Both the position numbers and the translations under genes were made by a program. The notes below the pieces were generated by a model. That model saw only the letters and a program-made list of their open reading frames with translations, did not search any database and was not told the DNA's origin. Source: an uncultured Prevotellaceae bacterium (GTDB lineage Bacteria; Bacteroidota; Bacteroidia; Bacteroidales; Bacteroidaceae). Taken from it: a DNA stretch of 64,000 bases. The stretch covers positions 1-64,000 of the forward strand of contig OMZS01000027.1 in assembly GCA_900315565.1 (NCBI GenBank), written 5' to 3'. Positions 33,749-42,330 of the stretch are shown here, one piece after another (positions within the stretch are counted from its first letter, which is position 1; every line of letters starts with the position of its first letter).

Positions 33749-34231
33749 ATGTCTATTAGTATTATAGCCGCTGTGGCACGAAACCGCGCCATCGGCTTTC
33801 AGAACAAGTTGCTCTACTGGTTGCCCAACGACCTAAAGCGTTTTAAACAGCTCACCACCGGCCACACCATCATCATGGGCCGCCGCACCTTTGAGTCGTT
33901 GCCCAAAGGCGCGCTCCCCAACCGGCGCAACGTGGTGCTCAGCCGTTCAAAGGGCGATTTCCCCAGCTGCGACCATTTTCGCACACTCAACGAAGCGCTG
34001 GCTAGCTGCTCGCCCGACGAGGATGTTTATATCATTGGCGGAGCCTCGGTCTATCGCCAGGCATTGCCTTTGGCCGACCGCCTGTGTCTCACCGAAATAG
34101 ACGACACTCCCGCTGATGCCGACGCGTTCTTTCCGCCTTACGACGACTGGCAGTTGGTGCAGGCCGAGCACCACGCTCCCGACGAGCGGCACGAATATGC
34201 CTATACCTTTGCCGACTACGTGCGGCCTTAA
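33749..34231 (+). CDS. folA: Dihydrofolate reductase
   Basis: A 160-aa NADPH-dependent enzyme reducing dihydrofolate to tetrahydrofolate. Recognised by SIIAAVARNRAIGFQNKLLYWLPNDLKRFK at the N terminus (active-site Asp/Leu region), GHTIIMGRRTFESLPKGALPNRRNVVLSR and EDVYIIGGASVYRQALPLADRLCLTEID. All core motifs are intact and the length is normal. It pairs functionally with thyA upstream. The next feature downstream is the TPP riboswitch. Confidence 0.96.
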   Translation: MSISIIAAVARNRAIGFQNKLLYWLPNDLKRFKQLTTGHTIIMGRRTFESLPKGALPNRRNVVLSRSKGDFPSCDHFRTLNEALASCSPDEDVYIIGGASVYRQALPLADRLCLTEIDDTPADADAFFPPYDDWQLVQAEHHAPDERHEYAYTFADYVRP

Positions 34232-34270
34232 TGGTATAGCAAAAGCATTTAGAAAGAAAAAGCGGAAAAT

Positions 34271-34303
34271 TTTTGGCTTTTTCGGCGTTTCGTAGTACCT
34301 TTG
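34271..34303 (+). promoter_or_regulatory. Promoter of the thiamine uptake operon
   Basis: The -7 box TACCTTTG (34296-34303) lies about 20 bases downstream of a TTTTGG -33-like element. Transcription would start just before the TPP riboswitch. Confidence 0.6.
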
Positions 34304-34317
34304 CAGCGGTTTACAAA

Positions 34318-34400
34318 ATGTAGGCTAAGGGGTGCCCGATGTTTCGGGCTGAGATGATACCCTCTGACCTGATCCGGGTAATGCCGGCGTAGGGATTTTG
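34318..34400 (+). promoter_or_regulatory. TPP riboswitch (THI element)
   Basis: The conserved thi-box core is clear: GGGGTGCC, then GGGCTGAGATGATACC, ACCTGATCCGGGTAATG and CCGGCGTAGGGA. It senses thiamine pyrophosphate and shuts down the genes behind it when TPP is plentiful. It leads a TonB receptor, PnuT and thiamine pyrophosphokinase, fixing these as thiamine salvage genes. Confidence 0.95.
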
Positions 34401-34445
34401 CAGTTTTTTCTCCCCCTTCATTTTGTTATATATATAAATAAGGTA

Positions 34446-36680
34446 ATGAAAAAAAGTGTTATCACACTAATGGCACTCGCGTGTGCCATGACCGCTGGTG
34501 CCGAGCGTATCGACACAACAAAAACCTATCAACTTCAGGACGTGCAGGTGACTGCCACGCGAGCCACCAAAAAAACGCCGATGGCCTTCAAGGACATGAC
34601 GCAGCAGCAAATCCGCGAGGTGAACTTCGGAAAAGACGTGCCCTATCTGCTCTCGCTCACGCCTAGCGTGACCATGACCAGCGACGCCGGAAACGGCATA
34701 GGCTACACCACGCTGCGTGTGCGCGGCACCGACCCCAGCCGCATCAACATCACCAGCAACGGCATACCGATGAACGACGCTGAGAGCGCACAGCTCTTCT
34801 GGGTGAACATGGGCGACTTTGCCTCGAGCGTGCAGTCGATGCAGATACAACGCGGCGTGGGTACTTCGACCAACGGAGCGGGTGCCTTCGGAGCCACGGT
34901 GAACATGCTCACCGAAAACATTGGCATAGCGCCCTTTCTGGGCATCGACCTGTCGGGCGGCTCCTATTACTCACACAAAGAAACCCTGCGCTTCGGAACA
35001 GGATTGCTCGGCGGCCACTGGGGCGTGCAGGGCAGACTGTCGAACATTGGCTCGAAAGGCTATCTCGACCGTGCCTCCACCAAGCTCAACTCTTATTTCC
35101 TGCAGGGCGGATATTTCAGCGACAACACCGTGGTGAAGTTCATCACATGGAACGGACAGGAACAAACCTACCATGCCTGGAACTACACCTCGAAATACGA
35201 GCAGAGCCTCTTCGGGCGCACCTACAACTCGTGTGGCGTGATGGGCTGGAACGCCAACGGCACGCCCACAGCCTATTATGACAATCAGACCGACAACTAC
35301 CACCAGCAGAATTATCAGCTCATACTGAACCAGCGCCTCGGACAGATGCTCAATCTCAACACAGCCCTGCATTACACTCACGGCGATGGTTACTACGAGC
35401 AGTACAAAACAGGCCGCAAACTGAGCCGTTATGGTCTGGGCAGCGAAGGGCATGAATATGGCGACGTGATTGAGCAGAAGAAAATGAAGAACGACTTCTA
35501 TGGCCTGGTGGCTTCGCTTGTATATAACGACCGTGAGCGGCTGGAAGCCGCGTTCGGAGGCGGTTGGAATAAGTACGACGGCGACCACTACGGCAATGTG
35601 GTGGGTGTTCCCAACTACGAGTACTATCGCAACAACGCCAAGAAAACCGATTTCAACATCTACGGCAAGGCCAACTACAATCTGACTGATCAACTCAGTG
35701 CTTTCCTCGATTTGCAGTACCGCCGCGTGGGTTACAAGATGCAAGACCCCACCGACAAGTACGGTTACAATACCGACGGGGCTTACATCATCGACAACAC
35801 CTTCAACTTTTTCAACCCAAAGTTCGGCCTGAACTATCAGATTAACGACAACCACCGCCTGTACGCATCGTATGCCATCGCCCACAAAGAGCCCACGCGC
35901 AACGACTACGAGGACTACGCCGGGGAAGAGCTGAAGGCAGAGCGCCTGTACGACCTGGAGGCAGGCTACAAGTACCAGAGCCGTGAGTTCTCGGCAGGTG
36001 CCAACATCTACTGGATGAACTACAACGACCAGTTTGTGCTCACCGGCGATTTGAACGACATTGGCGAGGCCGTGGCACGCAATGTGGGTAAAAGCTACCG
36101 TCTGGGCATTGAGTTGGAAGCTGCGTGGCAGCCCGTCAGCTGGTTCCGCTGGGATGTCAACGCCACCCTCTCGCGAAACCGCGCGAAGGACTGGACCGTT
36201 GAGGACGACGCCGCAAAGGTCCATAACTTGGGCGAAACGCCGCTGAGTTTCTCGCCCGACCTTATTGCAAACAACATCTTTACTTTCTCCTACAAGGGCC
36301 TGAAAGCCTCGCTGCAAAGCCAGTATGTGAGCGACCAGTATCTCACAAACACGGGCTTCCGCGAAATGGAGTGCAAGGACGCCAACGGCAACACCACCTA
36401 CGAGACGCTGCTGCTGAAGAAACACTTTGTCACCAATGCTGACCTGAACTACACGTTCAGCATGAAGCGCTGGGGCATGAAGTCGGTGACAGCCGGCATC
36501 ACGTTCTACAACCTCTTCAGCGCCAAATACGATAACAACGGCTGGGCTGCTCCGCAGTTTGTCAGCGATGGCAACACGCTGAAGGCCGTCAACACATGGG
36601 GCACGCGCGACATGGATGCCGCTGGTTTTGCTCCCTCGGCACCCTTCAACGTGATGGCCCATCTGTCGCTCGACTTCTAA
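34446..36680 (+). CDS. TonB-dependent outer-membrane receptor for thiamine
   Basis: Starting at Met 34446 (MKKSVITLMALACAMTAGAERID) yields a 744-aa receptor with a signal peptide; earlier in-frame residues overlap the riboswitch region. A TonB box-like YQLQDVQVTATRA precedes the plug (LLSLTPSVTMTSDAGNGIGYTTLRVRGTDPSRINITSNGIPMNDAES). A 22-strand-type barrel ends in the aromatic C terminus HLSLDF. The riboswitch and the downstream thiamine genes identify the substrate as thiamine or a derivative; the receptor alone would not. Confidence 0.9.
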   Translation: MKKSVITLMALACAMTAGAERIDTTKTYQLQDVQVTATRATKKTPMAFKDMTQQQIREVNFGKDVPYLLSLTPSVTMTSDAGNGIGYTTLRVRGTDPSRINITSNGIPMNDAESAQLFWVNMGDFASSVQSMQIQRGVGTSTNGAGAFGATVNMLTENIGIAPFLGIDLSGGSYYSHKETLRFGTGLLGGHWGVQGRLSNIGSKGYLDRASTKLNSYFLQGGYFSDNTVVKFITWNGQEQTYHAWNYTSKYEQSLFGRTYNSCGVMGWNANGTPTAYYDNQTDNYHQQNYQLILNQRLGQMLNLNTALHYTHGDGYYEQYKTGRKLSRYGLGSEGHEYGDVIEQKKMKNDFYGLVASLVYNDRERLEAAFGGGWNKYDGDHYGNVVGVPNYEYYRNNAKKTDFNIYGKANYNLTDQLSAFLDLQYRRVGYKMQDPTDKYGYNTDGAYIIDNTFNFFNPKFGLNYQINDNHRLYASYAIAHKEPTRNDYEDYAGEELKAERLYDLEAGYKYQSREFSAGANIYWMNYNDQFVLTGDLNDIGEAVARNVGKSYRLGIELEAAWQPVSWFRWDVNATLSRNRAKDWTVEDDAAKVHNLGETPLSFSPDLIANNIFTFSYKGLKASLQSQYVSDQYLTNTGFREMECKDANGNTTYETLLLKKHFVTNADLNYTFSMKRWGMKSVTAGITFYNLFSAKYDNNGWAAPQFVSDGNTLKAVNTWGTRDMDAAGFAPSAPFNVMAHLSLDF

Positions 36681-36705
36681 AAGTCCGTGCGACATAACGC
36701 CACCG

Positions 36706-36765
36706 CACCGGCCATTCATCACCCCGCAGGAACCATTCATCCCCTAGCAGTTACCATTCAACACT
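36706..36765. repeat. Triple ACCATTCATC string before the thiamine transporter gene
   Basis: GCCATTCATC, ACCATTCATC and ACCATTCAAC occur in a row at about 20-base spacing just upstream of the PnuT start codon. It resembles other low-complexity strings in this window. No clear ribosome-binding purine tract remains here. Confidence 0.45.
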
Positions 36766-36771
36766 TCTTAC

Positions 36772-37392
36772 ATGCAAGACTTTTTAGCTTCCCATTGGCT
36801 CGATTTTCTGACCACGGTGCTCGGCCTCATTTACATCTGGCTGGAGTACCGGGCCAGCATCGCCCTTTGGATAGTGGGTGTCATCATGCCTGCCCTCGAC
36901 ATTATTCTCTATTGGAGCCATGGACTTTATGGCGATGCAGGTTTGGCCGCCTACTACACCCTGGCTGCCTTCTATGGCTACATGGTTTGGAAATTCGGAA
37001 AGAAACGCGGTCAGACTGACAAGCAGCAACTGCCCATCACCCATTTCCCCCTGCGCCTGGTGGTGCCTGTGCTGGCGTTTTTCCTGGCTGCTTGGGGCTT
37101 AACCTACTATGTGCTCATTACGTGGACCAACTCTACGGTACCCGTGCTCGACTCCTTCACCAATGCCCTTTCTATTGTGGGGCTCTGGACCCTGGCTCGC
37201 AAGTATCTCGAGCAGTGGCTGTTCTGGATGGTGGTAGATCTCATCAGCTGCGTGCTCTACGTGCAGAAAGGCATCCCCTTCAAGGCTTTGCTCTACGGGC
37301 TCTATGTGGTGATTGCCGTGATGGGATGGTTCAGGTGGAAAAAGATGATGAATAACGAACAAAATATAGAACAAACAACCACAGCCTTATGA
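36772..37392 (+). CDS. pnuT: PnuT-type thiamine transporter (PnuC family)
   Basis: A 206-aa inner-membrane protein with about seven spans. The PnuC-family motifs WLEYRASIALWIVGVIMPALDIILYW and WLFWMVVDLISCVLYVQKGIPFKALLYGLYVVIAVMGWFRWKK are present. PnuC-type carriers work by facilitated diffusion, with trapping by phosphorylation inside. Its position between the riboswitch-controlled receptor and thiamine pyrophosphokinase assigns it to thiamine rather than nicotinamide riboside. The stop overlaps the kinase start by 4 bases (ATGA). Confidence 0.92.
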   Translation: MQDFLASHWLDFLTTVLGLIYIWLEYRASIALWIVGVIMPALDIILYWSHGLYGDAGLAAYYTLAAFYGYMVWKFGKKRGQTDKQQLPITHFPLRLVVPVLAFFLAAWGLTYYVLITWTNSTVPVLDSFTNALSIVGLWTLARKYLEQWLFWMVVDLISCVLYVQKGIPFKALLYGLYVVIAVMGWFRWKKMMNNEQNIEQTTTAL

Positions 37393-38036
37393 AATACCCG
37401 CTCATCAACGAAGACTACCGCCCCGAAGCCGTCGTGCTGGCCGGTGGCGACTATCCCCGTCATCCCGTTCCCTTGCATCTGCTCGACAACGCACCCTACC
37501 TCTGCTGTTGCGACGGAGCCGCTGTAGAGCTGCTCGAGCATGCCATCACGCCACAAGCCATTGTGGGCGATGGCGATTCGCTTCCGGCGTTCTTCAGAGA
37601 GCATTATGCTGGCATTGTGCACATCTATAGCGAGCAGGAAGACAACGATCTGACCAAAGCTACGCGCTTCTGCATGGCCAAAGGCTACCGGCGCATCGCC
37701 TATCTCGGGGCTACCGGCAAACGCGAAGACCACACCGTGGGCAACATCAGCCTCTTGGCGCGCTACAGGTCCGAAATGCAGCTCAACGTCACCATGATTA
37801 CCGACCACGGATACTTTGTCCCCATACGGGGCTATGCCGAACTGGAATCTTTCCAGGGCCAGCAGGTGAGCATCTTCAATCTTGGCTGCAGCCAGATTTC
37901 GGCCGAAGGACTCAAATGGGAGCCTTACGCCTATCAGCAGTGGTGGCAGGGAACGCTCAACGAAGCCACAGGCCAGCGCATTTTGCTCCATGGAGACGGC
38001 AATTTAGTGGTTTTCCGTACTTACAACCGTAAATAG
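37389..38036 (+). CDS. Thiamine pyrophosphokinase
   Basis: A 215-aa cytoplasmic enzyme transferring pyrophosphate from ATP to thiamine to make TPP. The catalytic motifs AIVGDGDSLP, EQEDNDLTKATRF and GATGKREDHTVGNISLL are intact. The C-terminal beta-sandwich (VSIFNLGCSQISAEGLKWEPY) binds thiamine. It is last in the TPP-riboswitch operon and overlaps pnuT by ATGA, so imported thiamine is trapped as TPP, which in turn feeds back on the riboswitch. Confidence 0.94.
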   Translation: MKYPLINEDYRPEAVVLAGGDYPRHPVPLHLLDNAPYLCCCDGAAVELLEHAITPQAIVGDGDSLPAFFREHYAGIVHIYSEQEDNDLTKATRFCMAKGYRRIAYLGATGKREDHTVGNISLLARYRSEMQLNVTMITDHGYFVPIRGYAELESFQGQQVSIFNLGCSQISAEGLKWEPYAYQQWWQGTLNEATGQRILLHGDGNLVVFRTYNRK

Positions 38037-38080
38037 ATGTTAAATAACGTGGAATTGTGGCACAAAAAGGTCCAAAAAAA

Positions 38081-38110
38081 TTGCCAGTTCAATAATTATG
38101 ACTACTTTTG
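38081..38110 (+). promoter_or_regulatory. Promoter of the candidate small RNA at 38.1 kb
   Basis: TTG (38081-38083) and TACTTTTG (38103-38110) are separated by 19 bases, the same spacing as other promoters in this window. Confidence 0.55.
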
Positions 38111-38115
38111 TGCAG

Positions 38116-38232
38116 CGAAGGTAAGTGTTACTTACATTTACCTCTGCTCGCGAGAGTAGTTTTTTTCATAAAGTTAATTTAGTTTAATTAAAGTCTCGGC
38201 GCCGTATCTGTGAAGATGTGGCGCTTTTTTTT
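38116..38232 (+). ncRNA. Candidate small structured RNA
   Basis: A complete non-coding transcription unit of about 115 bases. After the promoter come a hairpin GTAAG/CTTAC nested in AGGTAA/TTACCT (38119-38143), then CTGCTC-GCGA-GAGTAG (38143-38158) with a stable tetraloop, an A/T-rich linker, and a terminator pairing GCGCCGTATCT (38199-38209) with AGATGTGGCGC (38214-38224), followed by eight T (38225-38232). No reading frame lies inside. The next gene has its own -7 box at 38269, so this is unlikely to be just its leader. I do not recognise the family. Confidence 0.6.
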
Positions 38233-38268
38233 GTGTCCTTTTTTTGCTGCCATATCGCCACTTTTTGT

Positions 38269-38276
38269 TATCTTTG
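38269..38276 (+). promoter_or_regulatory. -7 box for the YbjN-like gene
   Basis: TATCTTTG, 23 bases before the start at 38299; it argues for that start over an earlier in-frame Met at 38218. Confidence 0.55.
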
Positions 38277-38298
38277 CAGCAGAAAACACCCCATTCGT

Positions 38299-38982
38299 AT
38301 GTTGTCAACAGTCGAAATCATATTGCTCATTCTCCTCATTGCCATTATCGCGATGCTGGTGCTGATTGTCAAGACCATTGGCAACCAAATGCGGCTGAAC
38401 AGACAGCAGATGGCCATCAAGGCCGAACAAAAGGCGGCCCAAGAGGCACTTAAGACCCAATTGGCCCGCCAGCAAGCCATGCTCGAGCAGCAGCAGAGTC
38501 AGGCAGAACAACAATCAGCCACTGCCACCGCCCAGAACAGCCCTGACGCCAATCCTGTCGCCACGCGGCAGCTGGTTCTCAATACGCTCGTGAAAATGAA
38601 CTGCACACCCAAGGTGCAAGAGGGCATGGGCATTACTTTCAACTACCAGGGCGGCAATTTTGTCATCGACGCCGAAGACGGCTGTAAGTTCATCGTTGTG
38701 TATTATCCCTTCTGGTACACATTCCGTCTTGACGACATTGAGTTGCTTGCCGCCTGTCAGAAAGCCGTCAGCCGCGCCAACCACAAGTACAACTGTACCA
38801 CTCTTTACAGCATCTATAAGGACGAGAACACCGTGGCCTTGCACTCCAAGCGCCAGCTGCTGTTCATCAGAGAGATTCCAGCACTCGAGCAGTATTTGCC
38901 CTCCATGCTGGGCGACTTTTTCAAGTCGGCCAACGAGGTGGGCGCAGAGATAGACAAGGTAAAAGAGCTCGAACAAGCATGA
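38299..38982 (+). CDS. Membrane-anchored YbjN-like protein of unknown function
   Basis: A 227-aa protein starting MLSTVEIILLILLIAIIAMLVLIV, a single N-terminal membrane span. A Gln/Ala-rich coiled coil (about 35-85) follows. The C-terminal globular part (about 95-215: VLNTLVKMNCTPKVQEGMGITFNYQGGNFVIDAEDG, then FTYRLDD-like strands) resembles the YbjN/type III-chaperone-like fold, which is seen in sensory or folding-related proteins; this is a weak structural guess. The next gene, a TonB receptor, begins 55 bases downstream on the same strand. Confidence 0.6.
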   Translation: MLSTVEIILLILLIAIIAMLVLIVKTIGNQMRLNRQQMAIKAEQKAAQEALKTQLARQQAMLEQQQSQAEQQSATATAQNSPDANPVATRQLVLNTLVKMNCTPKVQEGMGITFNYQGGNFVIDAEDGCKFIVVYYPFWYTFRLDDIELLAACQKAVSRANHKYNCTTLYSIYKDENTVALHSKRQLLFIREIPALEQYLPSMLGDFFKSANEVGAEIDKVKELEQA

Positions 38983-39037
38983 AAGTCCGTAGGGCTTTCA
39001 TTTTTTTAATACATATTTAATTCAATCATCAAAACAA

Positions 39038-41125
39038 ATGCAAACAAAAAGTTTCAATCCTCGACGCGTGCTTCGTTTCCGCCAGTTCAGCCGCAAGGGT
39101 TACGCCCTGTTCAGCTGCTTAGGCAAAGAAGTGCTCATCGGAACGCTGAGCGTGGCCACGCTGACTTACGCCAAGGCCGACGGCATCAGCATTGAGCCGA
39201 TGAGACCCGACACGGCCAAAACGAGCCGCGAGGTGAGACTGGACGAGGTGAACGTAACCGGTTCCAGGGCGCCGCTGACCCGAGGTCAGCAGGCACGAAT
39301 GGTAACTGTGCTCGACCGCGCTGACATTCAGGCGGCCCCAGCACAAAGTATGAATGATTTGCTGAAATACGCCGTGGGCGTCGATGTCCGTCAGCGCGGA
39401 CCCATTGGAGCGCAGACCGACGTCAGTATCCGGGGCGGCAACTACGAGCAAATCACCCTTCTTCTCAATGGCATTAACATTTGCGACCCCCAGACTGGGC
39501 ATAATGCCTTCGATTTTCCCCTTGACATTGCCGACGTGGAGCGCATAGAAGTGCTCGAAGGACCTGCCGGACGCGTTTATGGAACATCCTCGCTTGTGGG
39601 TGCCATCAACATTGTTACCCGGCAGCACGACAAAAATACACTCGATGCCCATTTGGAGGGCGGCTCCTATGGCTATCTCAGTGCAGGTGCACGCGCCTCG
39701 TTCTCCAACTCTCATCTCTCCACTCTTAACTCTCCACTCTTCACAAACAGCCTTTCGGCCAACCTCACCCGAAGCGACGGCTACAGCCGCAACAAGGCCG
39801 GTCGTCTGAATGCCGATTACCAGGTCGCAAAGTTCTTCTACCAGGGCCATTACGACGCCCCGCTGGCCCGTGTCAGCTGGCATGCCGGACTGAGCACGCG
39901 CGGCTTCGGTTCGAATACTTTCTACGGGGCCAAATGGGATGACCAGTACGAGCACACCCTGAAAAGTTTTACCGCCATTCAGGCCGAGAACAAGCGTGGA
40001 CGCTTCCGCCTGAAACCCTCCGTTTACTGGAATCACTCCGCTGACCGATTTGAGTTGTTCCGCAATGCCCCCGATGTTTATCCTTTCAACTACCACCGCA
40101 CCGACGTCTTCGGCATCAACCTTAACAGCTACTTCGACTGGCAGCTCGGGCGCACCGCCCTCGCCGCCGAGTGGCGCAACGAAGACCTCATAAGTACCAA
40201 CCTTGGCGAGCCGCTGGCAAAAACTCACGCCATAGGCACCACCGGCCGCCGCTACGAGTACGGGCTCAATCGCACCAACCTGAGTTTCGTCGTCGAGCAC
40301 AATGTGATGCTCAGCCGGCTGACACTCTCCGCCGGACTCATAGCCGTGAAAAACTCATGGAACGCCATGAGCATGCGCTTCTATCCCGGCGTGGATGCCA
40401 GCTATCGCATTGGCGACCACCTGAAAATCTACGCCTCGCTCAACACCTCGCTCCGTATGCCGTCGGTCACCGAACTCTATTACTCCGTAGGCGGCCATCA
40501 GGCCGACAAGCACCTCAAGCCCGAGGAGCTGACAGCCGTCGAGGGAGGCATAAAATACACCACCAGCGCCGCCAGCGCCACCATGAGCATCTATCACAAC
40601 CACTGCCGCAACCTCATCGACTGGATTCGCCACACCGACGATGCCGACGCTCCCTGGGAGTCGGTCAATTTCACGCGCCTCAATGCCCTCGGAGCAGAAG
40701 CATCGCTCACGCTCCACCTCGCCCAGCTGCTTGCCGGGCAAAAGGTGCTCAAAAAATTGCACATCGCCTACAGTCATATACACCAAGACAAAGCCGGGGC
40801 CGACGGCATTCAGAGCCTCTACGCACTCGAATACCTGCGCCACAAACTCGTGGCCAGCCTGCAGATGAGCCTCACCCCTAAATTGGACTTCTCGTTGCAC
40901 TATCGTTACCAGCAGCGCACAGGAACCTATACCGACTCCGACGGCCACGTGTGCGACTACCAGCCCTACAGTATCATCGACGCGCGTCTCAGCTACCAGT
41001 CGTCCTCCTGCCAATTCTGTCTAGAGGCCAACAACCTGCTGAACAAAACTTACGTGGATTACGGCCATGTGCCCCAGCCAGGAACATGGATCATGGCTGG
41101 TGCCAGCCTGCAGCTGCCATTCTAG
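39038..41125 (+). CDS. TonB-dependent receptor, BtuB-like
   Basis: A 695-aa outer-membrane receptor. It starts with an unusual extended leader, VLRFRQFSRKGYALFSCLGKE, then a hydrophobic core (VLIGTLSVATLTYAKA), a pattern I recall from some Bacteroidetes receptors. The plug (SMNDLLKYAVGVDVRQRG, SIRGGNYEQITLLLNGINICDPQTGHN, VLEGPAGRVYGTSSLVGAINIVTRQ) and the barrel ending GASLQLPF are complete. BtuB/FepA-type relatives take up cobamides or siderophores, and no riboswitch or partner gene identifies the ligand. Residues about 223-236 (SNSHLSTLNSPLFTNS) are encoded by a tandem CTCTCCACT-type string, apparently an in-frame insertion in the barrel. Confidence 0.85.
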   Translation: MQTKSFNPRRVLRFRQFSRKGYALFSCLGKEVLIGTLSVATLTYAKADGISIEPMRPDTAKTSREVRLDEVNVTGSRAPLTRGQQARMVTVLDRADIQAAPAQSMNDLLKYAVGVDVRQRGPIGAQTDVSIRGGNYEQITLLLNGINICDPQTGHNAFDFPLDIADVERIEVLEGPAGRVYGTSSLVGAINIVTRQHDKNTLDAHLEGGSYGYLSAGARASFSNSHLSTLNSPLFTNSLSANLTRSDGYSRNKAGRLNADYQVAKFFYQGHYDAPLARVSWHAGLSTRGFGSNTFYGAKWDDQYEHTLKSFTAIQAENKRGRFRLKPSVYWNHSADRFELFRNAPDVYPFNYHRTDVFGINLNSYFDWQLGRTALAAEWRNEDLISTNLGEPLAKTHAIGTTGRRYEYGLNRTNLSFVVEHNVMLSRLTLSAGLIAVKNSWNAMSMRFYPGVDASYRIGDHLKIYASLNTSLRMPSVTELYYSVGGHQADKHLKPEELTAVEGGIKYTTSAASATMSIYHNHCRNLIDWIRHTDDADAPWESVNFTRLNALGAEASLTLHLAQLLAGQKVLKKLHIAYSHIHQDKAGADGIQSLYALEYLRHKLVASLQMSLTPKLDFSLHYRYQQRTGTYTDSDGHVCDYQPYSIIDARLSYQSSSCQFCLEANNLLNKTYVDYGHVPQPGTWIMAGASLQLPF

Positions 41126-41167
41126 CGTAGCTACTATCTTTCAGGTTCGTAAGTTACGAAAACAAAA

Positions 41168-41204
41168 AGTTATCTCCAGCGGTCTGCTGCCGCTGGAGAT
41201 AACT
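41168..41204. terminator. Bidirectional terminator hairpin
   Basis: AGTTATCTCCAGCGG (41168-41182) and CCGCTGGAGATAACT (41190-41204) form a perfect 15-bp stem with a 7-base loop between the convergent TonB receptor and glycerate kinase genes. An A-run precedes the stem, so the T-tract serves minus-strand transcripts best. Confidence 0.85.
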
Positions 41205-41247
41205 GTCAATGGCTTTCCGTTGTGGAAATGATTGTCTTGTCTAACAC

Positions 41248-42330
41248 CTATCCCCCAACACCCATTGCCCACGATGTAATGTTCTTTTTCGCTGTCTCGG
41301 GTTTCATGGCTTCTTCTGTGGACAGGCCGGGGGGATTGATGCATTCCACCCGTGCGAAGCCTGCATCGAGCAGCGCCTGTCGGTCGTTGATACGGCCAGC
41401 TATGAGGGCCACAGGAACATGATGAGGCTGCGCCCGCTGAAGAATGCCAAAGGGCAGTTTACCCATTAGCGTCTGGCGGTCGGCAGAGCCTTCTCCGGTT
41501 ATCACCAGGTCGGCATCTTTCAGAAGGTCTTCGAAGCTGATAGTCTTGGTGCCTACGTGCAGGTTTTGGAGGAGGAGATCGATGCCGGAGTGGCATTCGG
41601 CGTTCATGTATTGCAGAAAGGCATAACCAAGGCCTCCGGCAGCTCCCGCGCCAGGCATATTCTGGCGGTCGAAGCCAAAGTGGAGGGCAGACTTCTTGGC
41701 AAACTGCCTGGCGCGGTTGTCAAGGGCTGCCACCATCTGGGGACTGGCTCCCTTCTGCGGAGCAAACACGCAGGCTGCTCCCTGCTCGCCACATAGTGGA
41801 TTGGTGACGTCGGAGGCAATGGTGAACCGGACATGGCGCAACTGGGTAACCTCGTCCCATGTGCATCCTTTTGCAAAGGCATCGATGATGGCTCGCAGCA
41901 TGCCGATGCCACAGTCGCTGGTGGCACTGCCGCCCAGGCCCACGATAATGTGCCGGCAACCCCGGCGCAGGGCATCGGCAACGAGCTGGCCAGTACCGTA
42001 GCTGGTGGTCACCATCGGATTGCGCTCTTCAGGCGTGAGCAGGGTGAGTCCGCTGGCCTTGGCGATTTCTATCACTGCCGTGTCATTCTGTATGAGATAC
42101 GGCGCGAGGATGGGCCGCATGAGGGGATCTCTCACACAGACCTCCACCAGCTGGCCGCCCATGGCGGATAGGAATGCCTCCAACCAACCCTCGCCGCCGT
42201 CGCTGACGGGAATCTGCACAACATCGGCTTCGGACATCTTACGGCGGATGCCTTCTGCCGCTGCCTGGTTTGCCTCTGCCGATGTCAGACAGCCTTTCAG
42301 CGAGTCGATAGCTACGATAATTATTCTCAT
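41248..42330 (-). CDS. Glycerate kinase (GlxK/GarK family)
   Basis: A 360-aa enzyme phosphorylating D-glycerate. Family motifs are the start IIIVAIDSLKGCLTSAEANQAAAEGI, VSDGGEGWLEAFL, SYGTGQLVADALRRGCRHIIVGLGGSATSDCGIGML and DLVITGEGSADRQTLMGKLPFGI. The last dozen residues (KKNITSWAMGVGG) are encoded by a CCCAACACCCATTGCCCA-type tandem string, so the original C terminus may have been altered. The start overlaps the end of the queuosine transporter gene by 4 bases on the same strand; a functional link between the two is not obvious. Confidence 0.93.
   Translation of the reverse strand: MRIIIVAIDSLKGCLTSAEANQAAAEGIRRKMSEADVVQIPVSDGGEGWLEAFLSAMGGQLVEVCVRDPLMRPILAPYLIQNDTAVIEIAKASGLTLLTPEERNPMVTTSYGTGQLVADALRRGCRHIIVGLGGSATSDCGIGMLRAIIDAFAKGCTWDEVTQLRHVRFTIASDVTNPLCGEQGAACVFAPQKGASPQMVAALDNRARQFAKKSALHFGFDRQNMPGAGAAGGLGYAFLQYMNAECHSGIDLLLQNLHVGTKTISFEDLLKDADLVITGEGSADRQTLMGKLPFGILQRAQPHHVPVALIAGRINDRQALLDAGFARVECINPPGLSTEEAMKPETAKKNITSWAMGVGG

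Noticed and set aside
38983-39037. Cobalamin riboswitch before the BtuB-like receptor
   Set aside because: The gap is only 55 bases and lacks the B12-box; the ligand was therefore left open.
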